Both the position numbers and the translations under genes were made by a program. From Amphibalanus amphitrite (lineage: Eukaryota > Arthropoda > Thecostraca > Balanomorpha > Balanidae), in contig NW_024881519.1 in NCBI RefSeq assembly GCF_019059575.1, positions 558,001 through 622,000 of the forward strand: 64,000 bases of DNA. The letters are read 5' to 3'. The stretch's first letter is position 1, and every line of letters begins with the position of its first letter. Positions 33,353-43,774 of this stretch are shown piece after piece. The notes under the pieces were generated by a model. That model was not told where the DNA came from and ran no database searches. It saw nothing but the letters and a program-made list of their open reading frames with translations.

Positions 33353-35479
33353 ATGTCGTCCAAATCACAAACCAGTTTGAAAACGAGAAGTGTAGCAGGG
33401 TCGGGCACATCGACTCAGAGTTCTGTGCGTAGAAGAGCACGGGTTTCACAAGTGAAGGCCGCTCAAGCCCAACGGGCTCTGGAAGATGTGGAGCGGGCTG
33501 CTGCGGCCCGACAGGCCGCGTCGGCAGCAGCGGCAGCAGCGGCGGCAGCAGCAGCCGCTGCGGAAGAAGCCCAAATCCAGTCAACATTAGAGCAAGCACG
33601 AGCAAATGCACGTCAAGCTGCTGACGCAGCTGAGGTGGATGCCATAGAGTTGCAGCTCGTGGAGGATGACGATGCAATTTCTCAAGGGACAAGAGAGGAT
33701 GTGGAGGACTTCCGGGACGGCAATGGCACCGGGAGCGGTCTTGTGGCTCCAGCTGTAGAGGAGCGGGAACCTGCCGGCGGTGACTCGCCGCGCAGGGAGC
33801 CTGCTGCGAGGCTCCGACGAGTCTCCGAAGACCCACAGAATCGCACCCGGAGCTGGATAACGGCCCTTCCCGGCGGACGGGTCGAACACCGAGAAACAAC
33901 AGCAGCACTCCCTAGGATATCTCTGGAGAAATTTGACGGCTCTCCGCTAGACTGGCCTAGATGGAGTGGTCTTTTTAAGGCACTGGTACACGACAACGGT
34001 ACTCTGACCGATACGGAGCGTCTAACGCACTTGCAGTCTTGCCTCACTGGAGAGGCAAGAGAGGCAGTGAGGGGGCTGCTGTGCGATGGTGCACTCTATG
34101 AAGAGGCGCTCCGAGAGCTGGAACAACAATTTGGAGACCCAGCAGCGGTAGTGCAGCAGACTCTGGGGAGTGTACTGCAATCCCTTCCCGTGAGACCCAA
34201 TGACCTTGCGGGGCTCACTCAGCTCTCCCGTTCGCTTCACGCGGCTGTTTGCACCCTGACCACCTACCGCTTCGACGCTGATCTCGCGGCCACGACCAAC
34301 CTGCGCCAAGTGGTAGCAAAACTGCCAATGAATCTGGCGTGGCAGTGGGGACAAGCAGAACTGGAACTTGGTCACAGCGTGTCGACCCTGTCAGATCTGG
34401 ATGAGTGGTTGCGAGGAGTAGTGCTCGCGGGTCGGCGCGCCCTCCCAGAGCTGGGCGCCGCGCGCTACTACCGGAGACCCAGTCAAGGAAGGGAGACGGG
34501 AGGATCAGCACGGACGACTCGACGCCCCCCGGCAGTGAGCAGCGGTGAGCTTCAGCGAACTACGCTGGCTACTCAGGACGCAGCCACACCTGCAGCAGTG
34601 TGCGTAATCTGCCAGAGAGGGGCACATCGACTGGACGAGTGTGAACAGTTTCGAGCCATGACGGCGGACGAGAGATTTCAGGTGGTTCGTGCCAGCAAGC
34701 GCTGTTTCAGATGCCTCGGCGAGGGTCACTGGGCTCACCAATGTCGCAAGAAGTCGCTGTGCGGGAAGGATGGCTGCCGCGGGCGGCATCACAGTCTGCT
34801 CCATTCACCGGCATCGGCGGTGAGCAAGCTGGAAGAAGTGGACGTGGAAGACCCGCGCAGGGTGCTCGCTACCAATTCAGCGCCTGTGAGCAGCCGCGTG
34901 TCAACACTGCTTCAGGTCGTGCCGGTACGGGTGCATGGAGATGATGGCGCGTATGTTGACACATGCGCTCTCTTGGACTCCGGCGCCGACACCTCTCTCT
35001 GCACAGAAGACGTGCTGCGGCGATTGGGGATTACCGGTGAGCCAGAAGAGCTGCGTCTCAACAATGTGGAAGAAACTGGCGAGAAACGGATGTCTGTTCG
35101 GACCACACTCACGGTTTCACCAGTTGCTGCGGCTGACGGAGAAGAGCGCCTGACGGTGCCAGAAGTTTTTTTCGTCAAGAAACTCAACTTGCGTCCGCAG
35201 AGGATCGACTGGAGGGAAAAGCACAACTGGAAGCATCTGGCAGGGATCTCGATCCCGGACACAAATGGCCGGCCCGTGGAGCTGTTGCTCGGTGCGAATG
35301 TGTTGGAGGCCATGCTGCAGAAGGAGGTGCGTGTCGGCCCTCCAGGCCAGCCGACGGCCATAAGAACGCACCTTGGCTGGTGTTTGACGGGAAATGTGCA
35401 GCAGCTGCTACCGGTCGGTGCTCGAGAGGTTCTCCACATTGGACCGAGCGTTCAGATCGGGACTCGCTGTCAGAGATGA
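33353..35479 (+). CDS. gag-pro: BEL gag-protease polyprotein, 708 codons
   Basis: Builds the particle and processes the polyprotein. The N-terminus has an Ala/Arg/Gln coiled coil (about residues 20-85). From about 186 comes the BEL-type gag domain (LPRISLEKFDGSPLDWPRW, DUF1759). A Cys/His cluster is at 417-430 and the CCHC knuckle CFRCLGEGHWAHQC at 451-464. The A17/DUF1758 protease has LDSGAD with the catalytic Asp at 542, ending in LLLGANVLEA and HLGWCLTG. The ATG follows the primer site by about 40 bases. The frame overlaps pol by 100 bases in the +1 relation, so a -1 change is needed to continue. Confidence 0.93.
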   Translation: MSSKSQTSLKTRSVAGSGTSTQSSVRRRARVSQVKAAQAQRALEDVERAAAARQAASAAAAAAAAAAAAAEEAQIQSTLEQARANARQAADAAEVDAIELQLVEDDDAISQGTREDVEDFRDGNGTGSGLVAPAVEEREPAGGDSPRREPAARLRRVSEDPQNRTRSWITALPGGRVEHRETTAALPRISLEKFDGSPLDWPRWSGLFKALVHDNGTLTDTERLTHLQSCLTGEAREAVRGLLCDGALYEEALRELEQQFGDPAAVVQQTLGSVLQSLPVRPNDLAGLTQLSRSLHAAVCTLTTYRFDADLAATTNLRQVVAKLPMNLAWQWGQAELELGHSVSTLSDLDEWLRGVVLAGRRALPELGAARYYRRPSQGRETGGSARTTRRPPAVSSGELQRTTLATQDAATPAAVCVICQRGAHRLDECEQFRAMTADERFQVVRASKRCFRCLGEGHWAHQCRKKSLCGKDGCRGRHHSLLHSPASAVSKLEEVDVEDPRRVLATNSAPVSSRVSTLLQVVPVRVHGDDGAYVDTCALLDSGADTSLCTEDVLRRLGITGEPEELRLNNVEETGEKRMSVRTTLTVSPVAAADGEERLTVPEVFFVKKLNLRPQRIDWREKHNWKHLAGISIPDTNGRPVELLLGANVLEAMLQKEVRVGPPGQPTAIRTHLGWCLTGNVQQLLPVGAREVLHIGPSVQIGTRCQR

Positions 35480-38400
35480 TGGAAGACTGGTGGTCAACTG
35501 AAGCATACGGGACTAGATTTGACTTCAAGGCTCCCCGTTCGGCCGATGATCTGGAGGCTGAACGGATACTGGAAGGAACGACCCGTTGGAGAGGTGACCG
35601 TTATGAGACCGGGCTGCTGTGGCGCTCTGACGGTATCATCTTGCCAGATAACTATGGAATGGCACTGCGTCGGCTAGAGAACACAGAGAGAGGACTGAAG
35701 AGAGCGCCAGAAAAGGCTGACGCCTATCAGAAGGTCATGCAGGAGTACATAGAAAAGGGCTACGCGCGGAAACTGTCTGAAGAGGAGCGGCGTCAGTCTC
35801 ACGATCGATGCTGGCATCTCCCTCACCATGCCGTCACGAGCCAGAACAAACCAGGGAAGATCAGAGTCGTCTTCGATGCCGCGGCTAAGTACGGTGGCAC
35901 CTCTCTGAACGAAAACCTGCTCACAGGGCCAGACTACCTGCTAACCATCCCAGCGGTACTCATGAGATTCCGACAGGAACCAGTGGCCTTGAATGCAGAT
36001 ATCGAGAAGATGTTCCTACAAGTGGCAGTGAGGGCAGAGGACCAGCCGGCGCTGAGGTTCGTCTGGCGAGGTCTGGAGGTGCACCGACCCCCAGACATTT
36101 ATCAGATGGATCGGGTGATTTTTGGTGCGCGCTCGTCTCCAGCCTCAGCCAGCTATGTGCTGAACAAGACAGCAGAGGAGAAGTGTTCTGAATCAGCGGC
36201 AGGCCTAGCCGCAGCGGCCACCGTCCGAGACAACTTCTACATGGATGATCTGGCGACGTCAGAGAAGGACATCTGGGCAGCGAAGGAAATGGTTTCTGAA
36301 GTATCAGCGCTGGTCTCTAAAGGCGGATTCTGCCTCCGGAAGTGGCCGAGTAACAGCAGAGAGGTGCTGGCCGGGATCCCGACGGACGACCGGGTGTCAA
36401 GTGCGACTGACTTGCGAGGGCCGCTGCCGACGGAGAAGGTGCTGGGCGTCATGTGGGACGCAGAGCGAGACAAGCTGTCTGTAAGCCAGCCGCCAATAGT
36501 TACTGAAGATGCAGAGACAAAACGCTCAGTTTTACGTGTGGTGGCTTCGATCTATGATCCCATTGGCCTGCTCTCTCCATTCACGCTGCTGGCGAAGCTG
36601 CTCCTTCAAGACCTCTGGTCTGTTCAGCGTGACTGGGACGAGCAGCTCGACGCAGATGAATATCGGCGATGGACTGCATGGCTCACCGAACTGTCACGAG
36701 TCTCAGCGGTCACGGTGCCAAGATGGTACGGAAGACTAGAAGAAAGGCCACGTCAGACACAGCTCCACGTGTTCGGTGATGCCTCGGAAAAGGCATTTGG
36801 TGCGGTAGCATTCCTTCGAACAGTGTACCCAGATGGACTGGTGCATTGCTCCTTGGTTATGAGCAGATGCCGGGTCGCCCCCCTGAAGAAACTCTCCATT
36901 GTGAGACTGGAGACACAGGCGGCTGTCATGGCTGTACGGCTGGCCTGCTGTGTGAGACTAGAGCTCACACTGGACATCCACGAGACAATTTACTGGAGCG
37001 ATAGCCGAGTCGTGCTTGGCTACATTTTCAACACCAGCCGGCGATTCCACACATTTATTGCGAATCGTGTCGCAGAGATCCGGAGTGTTTCCGAACCGTC
37101 CCAGTGGCGATTCGTACCCGGAGAAGAAAACCCAGCCGATGACTGCACTCGTGGACTGGTGGCATCCGAGATGACTGAAGACTGCCGCTGGATCCATGGG
37201 CCCGACTTCCTATGGCAGCCTGAGAAGATGTGGCCGGAGGATCCTCTACCACGGTCAGTCGCAGAAGAAGATCCTGAGGTGAAGACGGTTCTGAGCGTGA
37301 GTTATGGGAGCGAGACAACGTCTGAAGTGTTACCGGACCCCAGCCGCTTCTCTAGTTGGAACCGGTACCGGCGCACGGTGGGTTGGATGCTCCGATTCTG
37401 CAAGAATCTGGCGGCCGCACGCACGACTGGTAGGCGCGGCTCCGGCCCCCTGTCGACACCTGAGCTCCGAGAAGCAGATGCCGCTATCATTCGCCTGCTG
37501 CAACGCAAGGAATTTGGTCGGGAGTTGGCTGCGCTGAGAAGAGGAGCTCCCATAGACAGCAGCAGTAGCCTACTGCCTCTGTCTCCGCAGCTGGGTCAAG
37601 ATGGCCTGCTACGTGTCGGAGGCCGCCTGGACCGTGCTCCGCTATCAGAGACGGCGTGCCATCCACTCATCTTACCAAGAGAAGCCGGTGTGACGTCACT
37701 GCTGATCGCAGCCACTCACGAGCGGCTGATGCACGCCGGGACAGATCACGTCCTGAACGAGCTCCGTCAGCAATACTGGATCCCGAGGGCAAGACAAACA
37801 GTGAAGAAGGTCGTGCGCGCCTGCGTAGTCTGTCGCCGTCGACGGGCCAAGCCATGCCAGCCGCTCATGGCCGATCTCCCGGACTCGAGATTTGACACCC
37901 GTCGCAGTTTCAGCTCAGTTGGGATTGACTTCTTCGGGCCTCTGGTCACCAGGTCGGGTCGGCGCAGCATGCAGCAGAAGAGATACTGTCTGCTGATAAC
38001 ATGTCTAACTACCCGAGCCGTCCATCTCGAAGTAGCAGAGTCTCTATCTACGGACAGCTTCCTCATGGCACTTCGGAGGTTCATCGCGAGGAGAGGCAAG
38101 CCTGAAGTGATCTACAGCGACAACGGCACGAATCTGCGAGCTGGCGAGAGAGAGCTCCGCCGGCTGATCCACGAGTGGAACCAACAAGACATCAGCGACC
38201 AACTGTCTCAGGCTGACATCATCTGGCGCTTCAATCCGCCGGGGGCAGCGGACATGGGCGGCATCTGGGAGAGGATGATAGGAACGGTGAAGAGGGCACT
38301 CCGCACCGTTCTCGGAAAGCTGATTGTCACTGACGAAGTCCTACACACTGTCATCACGGAGGCTGAAGCCGTGGTGAACAGCCGACCGCTGACCTACGTG

Positions 38401-38811
38401 TCCTCTGAGGATGATGGCCTGGAGGCGCTCACACCCAACCACCTGCTGCTGGGATACCGGACCGTCTGTCTTCCACCGGGTGTCTTCAGCGACAGAGACA
38501 CGTCCAGCCGGCGGCTCTGGCGTCAGACACAGGCGCTGGCGGATCAGTTCTGGGCCCGCTGGTTGAGAGAGTATGTACCCAGTCTGATCTGCCGCCAGAA
38601 GTGGACTCGTGAGACAAGAAATCTGGCCCGTGGAGACCTGGTCCTACTGGTGGAGGAGAACATGCCACGCGGTCGGTGGCCACTCGGTCGCGTGGTGGAG
38701 GTGATGCCAGGTCCGGACGGTCGTGTGCGCTCTGCCCGCGTGCGGGTTCACGGCGGTGAAGTGCACCGCCCGGTGCGACGGATCTGTGTGCTGGAGGAGG
38801 ACACTGTCTGA
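35380..38811 (+). CDS. pol: BEL pol: reverse transcriptase, RNase H, integrase, 1143 codons as reported
   Basis: Copies the RNA to DNA and inserts it. RT has RVVFDAAAKYGG (about 162), catalytic NADIEKMF (Asp 207) and YMDD (287-290). RNase H starts at VFGDAS (Asp 467). Integrase has the zinc-binding His780, His784, Cys815 and Cys818, then catalytic Asp850 (GIDFFGP), Asp914 (SDNGTN) and Glu964 (GGIWERM). The C-terminal DUF5641 region ends near EGD-like LARGDLVLL. All catalytic residues are present and no internal stop occurs. The first codon is GTG and is not a credible start; expression probably depends on frameshifting from gag-pro. The tail stops 50 bases before the 3' LTR. Confidence 0.95.
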   Translation: MFDGKCAAAATGRCSRGSPHWTERSDRDSLSEMMEDWWSTEAYGTRFDFKAPRSADDLEAERILEGTTRWRGDRYETGLLWRSDGIILPDNYGMALRRLENTERGLKRAPEKADAYQKVMQEYIEKGYARKLSEEERRQSHDRCWHLPHHAVTSQNKPGKIRVVFDAAAKYGGTSLNENLLTGPDYLLTIPAVLMRFRQEPVALNADIEKMFLQVAVRAEDQPALRFVWRGLEVHRPPDIYQMDRVIFGARSSPASASYVLNKTAEEKCSESAAGLAAAATVRDNFYMDDLATSEKDIWAAKEMVSEVSALVSKGGFCLRKWPSNSREVLAGIPTDDRVSSATDLRGPLPTEKVLGVMWDAERDKLSVSQPPIVTEDAETKRSVLRVVASIYDPIGLLSPFTLLAKLLLQDLWSVQRDWDEQLDADEYRRWTAWLTELSRVSAVTVPRWYGRLEERPRQTQLHVFGDASEKAFGAVAFLRTVYPDGLVHCSLVMSRCRVAPLKKLSIVRLETQAAVMAVRLACCVRLELTLDIHETIYWSDSRVVLGYIFNTSRRFHTFIANRVAEIRSVSEPSQWRFVPGEENPADDCTRGLVASEMTEDCRWIHGPDFLWQPEKMWPEDPLPRSVAEEDPEVKTVLSVSYGSETTSEVLPDPSRFSSWNRYRRTVGWMLRFCKNLAAARTTGRRGSGPLSTPELREADAAIIRLLQRKEFGRELAALRRGAPIDSSSSLLPLSPQLGQDGLLRVGGRLDRAPLSETACHPLILPREAGVTSLLIAATHERLMHAGTDHVLNELRQQYWIPRARQTVKKVVRACVVCRRRRAKPCQPLMADLPDSRFDTRRSFSSVGIDFFGPLVTRSGRRSMQQKRYCLLITCLTTRAVHLEVAESLSTDSFLMALRRFIARRGKPEVIYSDNGTNLRAGERELRRLIHEWNQQDISDQLSQADIIWRFNPPGAADMGGIWERMIGTVKRALRTVLGKLIVTDEVLHTVITEAEAVVNSRPLTYVSSEDDGLEALTPNHLLLGYRTVCLPPGVFSDRDTSSRRLWRQTQALADQFWARWLREYVPSLICRQKWTRETRNLARGDLVLLVEENMPRGRWPLGRVVEVMPGPDGRVRSARVRVHGGEVHRPVRRICVLEEDTV

Positions 38812-38848
38812 GGGAGCTGCCACCTCGTTCCTCGTGTCGTCAGCCCTT

Positions 38849-38861
38849 GGGAGGGGGAGGA
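38849..38861 (+). other. BEL polypurine tract
   Basis: GGGAGGGGGAGGA directly abuts TGTCGTTGCG of the 3' LTR. Confidence 0.9.
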
Positions 38862-39087
38862 TGTCGTTGCGAACGACAGCTCCCTGCCGGAATAAGCGCG
38901 AGGATTTGCATTCTCGTGATTTGTGTATTTTTGTCGAAGCAAGTAAAAAGGGAGAATTTCGGGAGGTGGATTCGGAACTTTGAATAGAATCATGTAGAAT
39001 CTAGCATATGAGTAGTTATTTGCAAGTAAAGGCAATATAAGACATGAGAAAAAATGATTTTGGCTTTTTAATGTTTGAATCATAACA
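38862..39087 (+). repeat. BEL 3' LTR
   Basis: Reads the same as the 5' LTR over all 226 bases as far as I can see, and is followed by CATGG. Confidence 0.97.
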
Positions 39088-39679
39088 CATGGGATAGCTT
39101 CGGTTTTACTGCAAATTCTTCATGTGCGCAGCTGCTCACGGCCCGAAAGCAAGTAAACAAACCAAACAATCAGCTGATTGCCCCCAAATGTCGGACAAAA
39201 ATTACTGCAGACATTTGTGCCGTAATCTCTAAATTTTATACTTATTGTGAGCAAGAATCAACAATTAAAGATGTAATAAGAACTTTATAAGAAAGAAAAG
39301 AAATAAGTTTCTTTTTTAAGATTATTTTTATTGCAGCCTGCGCCACCTATGCTTCCTATTTGCAGTACCCAAAACAGCATGTAGATGTCGCCCGTGAGTC
39401 TTGGAAACTGAGGTGCTGCTTGGAAAGAAGAAACACGCTCTCGTTGCCATGGCGACAAAACAATTGCGTTCTTTATATGGCGCCGGCGTGATTAGCAGCT
39501 TTTCTACCAATCCGAAGCGTCGAAAAATGGGGTTCTTTTGCAGGATTTGCACAAAATGCGGTAAATTACAGCATGGGGCAGTTTGGGTTGGTGAGATTGG
39601 ATTATTTGCTTGGGGTTATTTCGGTGCGGTAACTTACCGCAACCCCAAACGAGTTTACTGCACTTGGTGAGATTGGGCC

Positions 39680-40534
39680 TGTCGAGGGCGCGCCTGTTGA
39701 TGCGGCGCCTTTCAGGTGACCTTGGCCTGGGCCGGTCACGTGGTGCTCGGGTCGGCCGCGAGCCGGGCGGCCGGAGTCAGTGGTTTTCGGAATACAGTGA
39801 CGGCCGGATGCGCTGTGTGTCCGACTGCGACGGGTCCGGTCAGCTGCCGCGACAGGGCCCTGGTCACCTGATCATGGGTGGCGGAGTAGAAAAAAAGGTG
39901 GCTTCATTCTTGGCATTCTTCTACAGGGCCCAGGGGAATCTTTTCGAAACGAGAAATGCCTAGGGGGCATTCCATGTTATATCGGACACCGCATCAAACA
40001 TAGGCTTATGCCGAAAACTCAGGACATGCATTAAGACATAAAGTACAATTAAAGCTAAAAGCAAAACTCGTAAGCTGTTTTACTGCAATGTAGAGCAAGG
40101 GTGAAATTGACAGCACGAAAGCAAACGTCATTCGACTTTTTTACTACGGCACGTGCTCTTATAAAACACAACCCAGAATCTTCCTACTGGTCACCAGTAA
40201 AACTGCGCTATAGTAGTCTAGTAAATTTGCAACTCTAGGTAAAAGTAATTTTTGCTTTATGAAACATAATTTTACTGGTCAACAGTAAAATCGTGCTTTT
40301 TACTATTACTTTTTACTAGACAAAGCTTTATGAGAAAGGCTAATGATGTGCTGCTATATACACATCATATCAAAGGCCGCTCAGCACGTTCACCGGTTGG
40401 GATTTTTCGGCTGCAAGAAGAGGTTCTTCCATTGCGGGGCAAGCCATGAACTCTGACACAAGCTCATGACGGTTCACCTTCAGGACATCCTCCGAATACG
40501 CCGCACAGATCTCCGTGTGGTCATGTAAATCATG
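39680..40534. other. Unassigned intron DNA
   Basis: The first 200 bases are GC-rich and open on +, but show no recognisable domain. The rest is AT-rich, with a pair of related stretches TACTGGTCACCAGTAAAA (near 40187) and TTACTGGTCAACAGTAAAA (near 40271). Confidence 0.4.
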
Positions 40535-40538
40535 TTAA

Positions 40539-41419
40539 CCCTCGCCCGTATTGGTGTTTTTCCAGCCGCGAACGTATAAGGGGGGGGGGGGGTCCGTTGG
40601 ATCCCCCTTGCCGTTTCGCCCTTGATCGAGTTAGTTTGCGAAAAAAACGAGCGTGCTGCCCGTGACGAGAGGAAGCCGATGATACCCAATTTTAAGGTTC
40701 TAGGTCATTGGTTGACCTTCCAGGTCAGGTCAATGATCCAATCGTCGGGAAACTCGGGACCTGTTAGAACGTCGTAAAGTGTGGCTGCTATGTGCTTTTT
40801 CGGGGTGCTGATCGCGACTATCAAGTTAGTTTTGATCACAGATGATGTCTTCATGCATTTAGTTCAGGTCAGGTCAGGTCAACCAGTAGGGGTCCTACCG
40901 GGTAGGTATTCGTAGTAGGTGTCAACCGCCTCTGACAGCTTCGTAACATGTTAGTAAGGCACCAAAACTGCTTCGTAAATATTCATATGGTTGCCTATTT
41001 CGAATTCAGCTCCAAAAACTAGCCTAGAAACATGTAAAACTCGAAAAAGTGAACCGAGGTCATAAAAGGTCAGTGACCTGACCTGATCTTCAGGTGACCT
41101 TCACACCCACCCTAATGCCTGGGGGCAACATCATATCACGTGTTTGAACGCTTGAAACCACGAAAAGACTGTAAACGCGCGGCTAATGCGAGCCGACATA
41201 CGCCGAATCGCGATTCCGACTAAACAATGGTCTCAAAAAGTAGGTCATAGGACAAAGGTCATTTGAGTCAGGGTCAAGAAATTTACAGGGTAGGTGTAAA
41301 ATTGAATAACGCGAGGGTAATTAAAGTTTCGTTGCGATCGGACGCTTTTTACGCGAGTTATTCGCGAAAAAAAACCGAGGGGGGTCTGTTCGACCCCTTC
41401 CCCCCTATACGGGCGAGGG
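40539..41419. mobile_element. GGTCA-rich hairpin element, copy e
   Basis: Termini CCCTCGCCCGTA and, inverted, the same at 41408-41419. The left hairpin is GGGTCCGTTGGATCCCCC. On the right, GGGGGGTCTGTTCGACCCC is an imperfect hairpin. Left flank is TTAA but the right flank is TCTA, so the duplication is degraded or the end is misplaced. Many AGGTCA copies, and GAATCGCGATTC near 41207. No coding. Confidence 0.75.
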
Positions 41420-41509
41420 TCTAAGGGTGTTTGATCGATCATCCCCCAACCTGGAAACTCATGTATATGATGGAAAATGGGGAAATTGGATGTCAGTGTT
41501 TTGCTAGTT

Positions 41510-43770
41510 GGGGCATTCCACGATAGATCGTACCACATTTTTCCAATTTGACACCCTCATCTCTCGGAATTTAACGAGAATTGGTCTTAGGGGTAATCAG
41601 GGGCTCTGAATCTTCCTGTAACAATTTCAGGCTTATCAGATGAATAGTTTTGAGTTATAGTGTATAACATGTTTTGGATCTTGCTTTGCAGCGCTATGTT
41701 TGGCGGGCTATAACTCTAAGACGGATTATTCAAATGCCAAATGTTATATAACATTGAACTTGCAATGAAACAGATATTAATATGTTTTTTTTTTGAAATT
41801 TCGAAAAATACGCTTCTATGGATACATGACATATCTAGTTTTTTTTTTTAATTTAGTCCGAATGGCTGAATGGGCGGATTTGAGGAATCAGAGCCCGCAC
41901 TAAGGATAGCTTGTGCTGACCCTGACCCCACCACCCGATCGCGCAATTCCAGTTGCATGGCAGAAATTTGTCCGAACGTTTAACGTGCCCTCACGACTGG
42001 ACACGGTCCCCTCCGCTCACTCACGTTACCTGGCCTCTGTGCGGCCCCTGCCACAGACACGCACGCCATTACACGTAGGAGCTAAATGTGGCCGCCCGCA
42101 CCGGGGCTTGAACCGGGCTCTCACTTCCGGCTAAGCGTCGAATTCCGGCGCTTTTATCCACTCGGCCACGGAGAGGACACGGCCATGGTCACGGAGTTTT
42201 CTTTCATTTGTATTTTTTTGGACTTAAGGACCATTTTTTTTTTGAATTTTTATTTCTTTAAAAAAATATTTGGCTCATTGTTTAAGAAGTATGCAAAAAA
42301 TTAGAAAGGTGTTCTTTCTATAAATGTATTTATTTTTCGTCACAATAACGGTCTCGAATAGTGATTTCGGGAGGGGAGCTTACAAATGGCGTGGTAAAGC
42401 TGCCTAGTGACCACATGGGCTACTGAAATTTCAATTGAAGTCTGAGTCATCTGGAAAAAAAATGAAAAGAGGGCTCATCCAACCCTCATTCCTATAAGCA
42501 CGAGAGTGAAAAAGGCTGTTTGGTTCTTACATTGTTTTGGACGCCAATGACCATAGCTGTCCGAGATGAAAATTACAGGACGCATACATGGTGTCCTCCA
42601 GAGGTCTCACAACTTGTATATCTGTGAATTTTTGAAGGTCACATGAGGTCAGGTTGGTCACGTGAGATCACTGTTATAATTCAATTGGGAAATATAAAAA
42701 ACTGTTATTTTGGCGCCGAGAATGATATAAAACTATCTCACGTGCATGGTATCGTGATTTCATGCACTCCTTGCAAAGTCCAGTGCTCCACTTTTGCATT
42801 GTTAACCTTGCGTGACGTCATTCATGACGTCACTAGGCTTGTACGAGTTTTTCGTCAATAACTCCCGATCGAATTGAGCTAGAGAGTCGGGAAAGCCACC
42901 AATGAACTCGGGAAGACCTTCCGAATCGAATGATATGCCATATGATACCCTTTGCTCAGCTTCGTGAACTGAGGAGCTCTGACCTGACCTTGACCCGAGG
43001 CCAATTACTTAAGTTGACCTCACCCTAACAAAAAGTATACCATTCGACGCACCTGAGCTAGGCGAACACAATGATGCCAAAATCGCGGCTCTGCGGCCAT
43101 TTTTTGCGAAGTTATTTACTTAAAACCGAACCCGTAACTTCAGTCACTTGACCTGACCTCAGACGCTACCGGCTAACCTGAGACCTTAAAATCGGGTACC
43201 AATCGCTGCAACTTGTAACGGCACACACGCTCGTTTTTTCCGCGAGGCTCTAGCTCTATTAGAAGCAAAACGGCGTGCTGGGGTCGTATCAACCCCTCCG
43301 AAACCCATTTTGTTTGCGGGAAAATGAGGAACCTATAGAAAGAACACCTTTCTAATTTTTTGCATGTCGATTTACAATACATGAAGTTTATTTTGAAAAA
43401 AAATAAAAATTTGAAAAAGTTTGGTCCCAAAAGTCATTAGAGGCAAATGAAAAGATAAGGTTTTTGTTCAACAATCAAAATTTTTCTTTGGAATTTTAAA
43501 AAGTAATATTTAATTTTTGATTCATCGCAAGCTTAGTGTTGTTTACCGTTTGTTGGTTGCTCAACCCGTTCTTGAGTTATAGGCCATCAAACTCACCGTT
43601 ACAAACCGAAGTTAAAACAATGTAATGCAATATAACTAAAAAAGTTTTGATCTGAGAAGTCTGATGTTTTGCCAGGCGTCTTTGGGGCATATGATTACCC
43701 CTAGGACTGATTTTAATTAAAATCTGAGATGAGGGTGACGGGCCTGGTACGATCTATCGTGGAATGCCCC
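41510..43770. mobile_element. Fold-back element with AGTT duplication and a GGTCA core
   Basis: AGTT lies at 41506-41509 and 43771-43774. Perfect terminal repeat GGGGCATTCCACGATAGATC continues into GTACCA, then GACACCCTCATCTC-like. Long inner arms also pair (ATTAGAAAGGTGTTCTTTCT at 42301 and inverted near 43334-43354). The centre (42600-43170) carries TGACCT/AGGTCA clusters framed by GAATCGAATGATAT at left and TATACCATTCGACGC at right. The left arm contains a SINE. Confidence 0.8.
41838..42180 (-). mobile_element. tRNA-derived SINE, minus strand
   Basis: On minus from about 42180, GTGGCCGAGTGGATAAAAGC (A-box) and CCGGTTCAAGCCCCGG (B-box) resemble a Ser/Leu-type tRNA. The body shares GTTAAACGTTCGGACAAATT and a 3' CATTCGGACTAAATT segment with the SINE at 15650-19961. 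The A-rich tail appears as T-run on + near 41840. It is not a functional tRNA gene, since the cloverleaf is not closed. Confidence 0.75.
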
Positions 43771-43774
43771 AGTT

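Larger units (their letters stand above)
33063..39087 (+). mobile_element. BEL/Pao LTR retrotransposon, full length, apparently very young (TSD CATGG)
   Basis: 6025 bases with 226-bp LTRs that I read as identical, CATGG at 33058-33062 and 39088-39092, primer site, polypurine tract, and all expected domains in BEL order (gag, A17 protease, RT, RNase H, integrase, DUF5641). The single defect visible is a frame change between gag-protease and pol. Identical LTRs imply insertion too recent for divergence. Confidence 0.97.
32950..39678. mobile_element. TIR element (GGCCCAATCTCACCAAGTGC) hosting the BEL insertion
   Basis: Left terminus GGCCCAATCTCACCAAGTGC then GGTAAACTC; right terminus is the inverted copy with one mismatch in 29 bases. 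Subterminal CAATCTCACCA and GGTTATTTCGGTGCGGTAAC motifs recur. CTG near both borders may be the duplication, but the junction is ambiguous. Own sequence is about 700 bases (32950-33062 and 39088-39678) with no recognisable transposase. The 71-codon frame at 39075 has no identifiable domain. Confidence 0.65.

Noticed and set aside
33309-33908. Antisense frames of 100-200 codons across the BEL element
   Set aside because: Shadows of a GC-rich sense frame; no domain.
35167-35173. U UUU UUC slippery-type heptamer in the BEL protease
   Set aside because: Shifting there would remove the conserved end of the protease (LLLGAN, GWCLTG), which is still encoded in the gag frame; the change must occur later.
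39610-39963. GC-rich 117-codon frame at 39.6-40.0 kb as a further 4E-T exon
   Set aside because: No 4E-T motif, starts within the TIR of the BEL-hosting element, and lies between exons whose phases already match.
42086-42180. Possible tRNA genes at 42.1 and 19.9 kb
   Set aside because: A- and B-box-like sequences are present, but the acceptor stem does not close and both are heads of longer SINE units.
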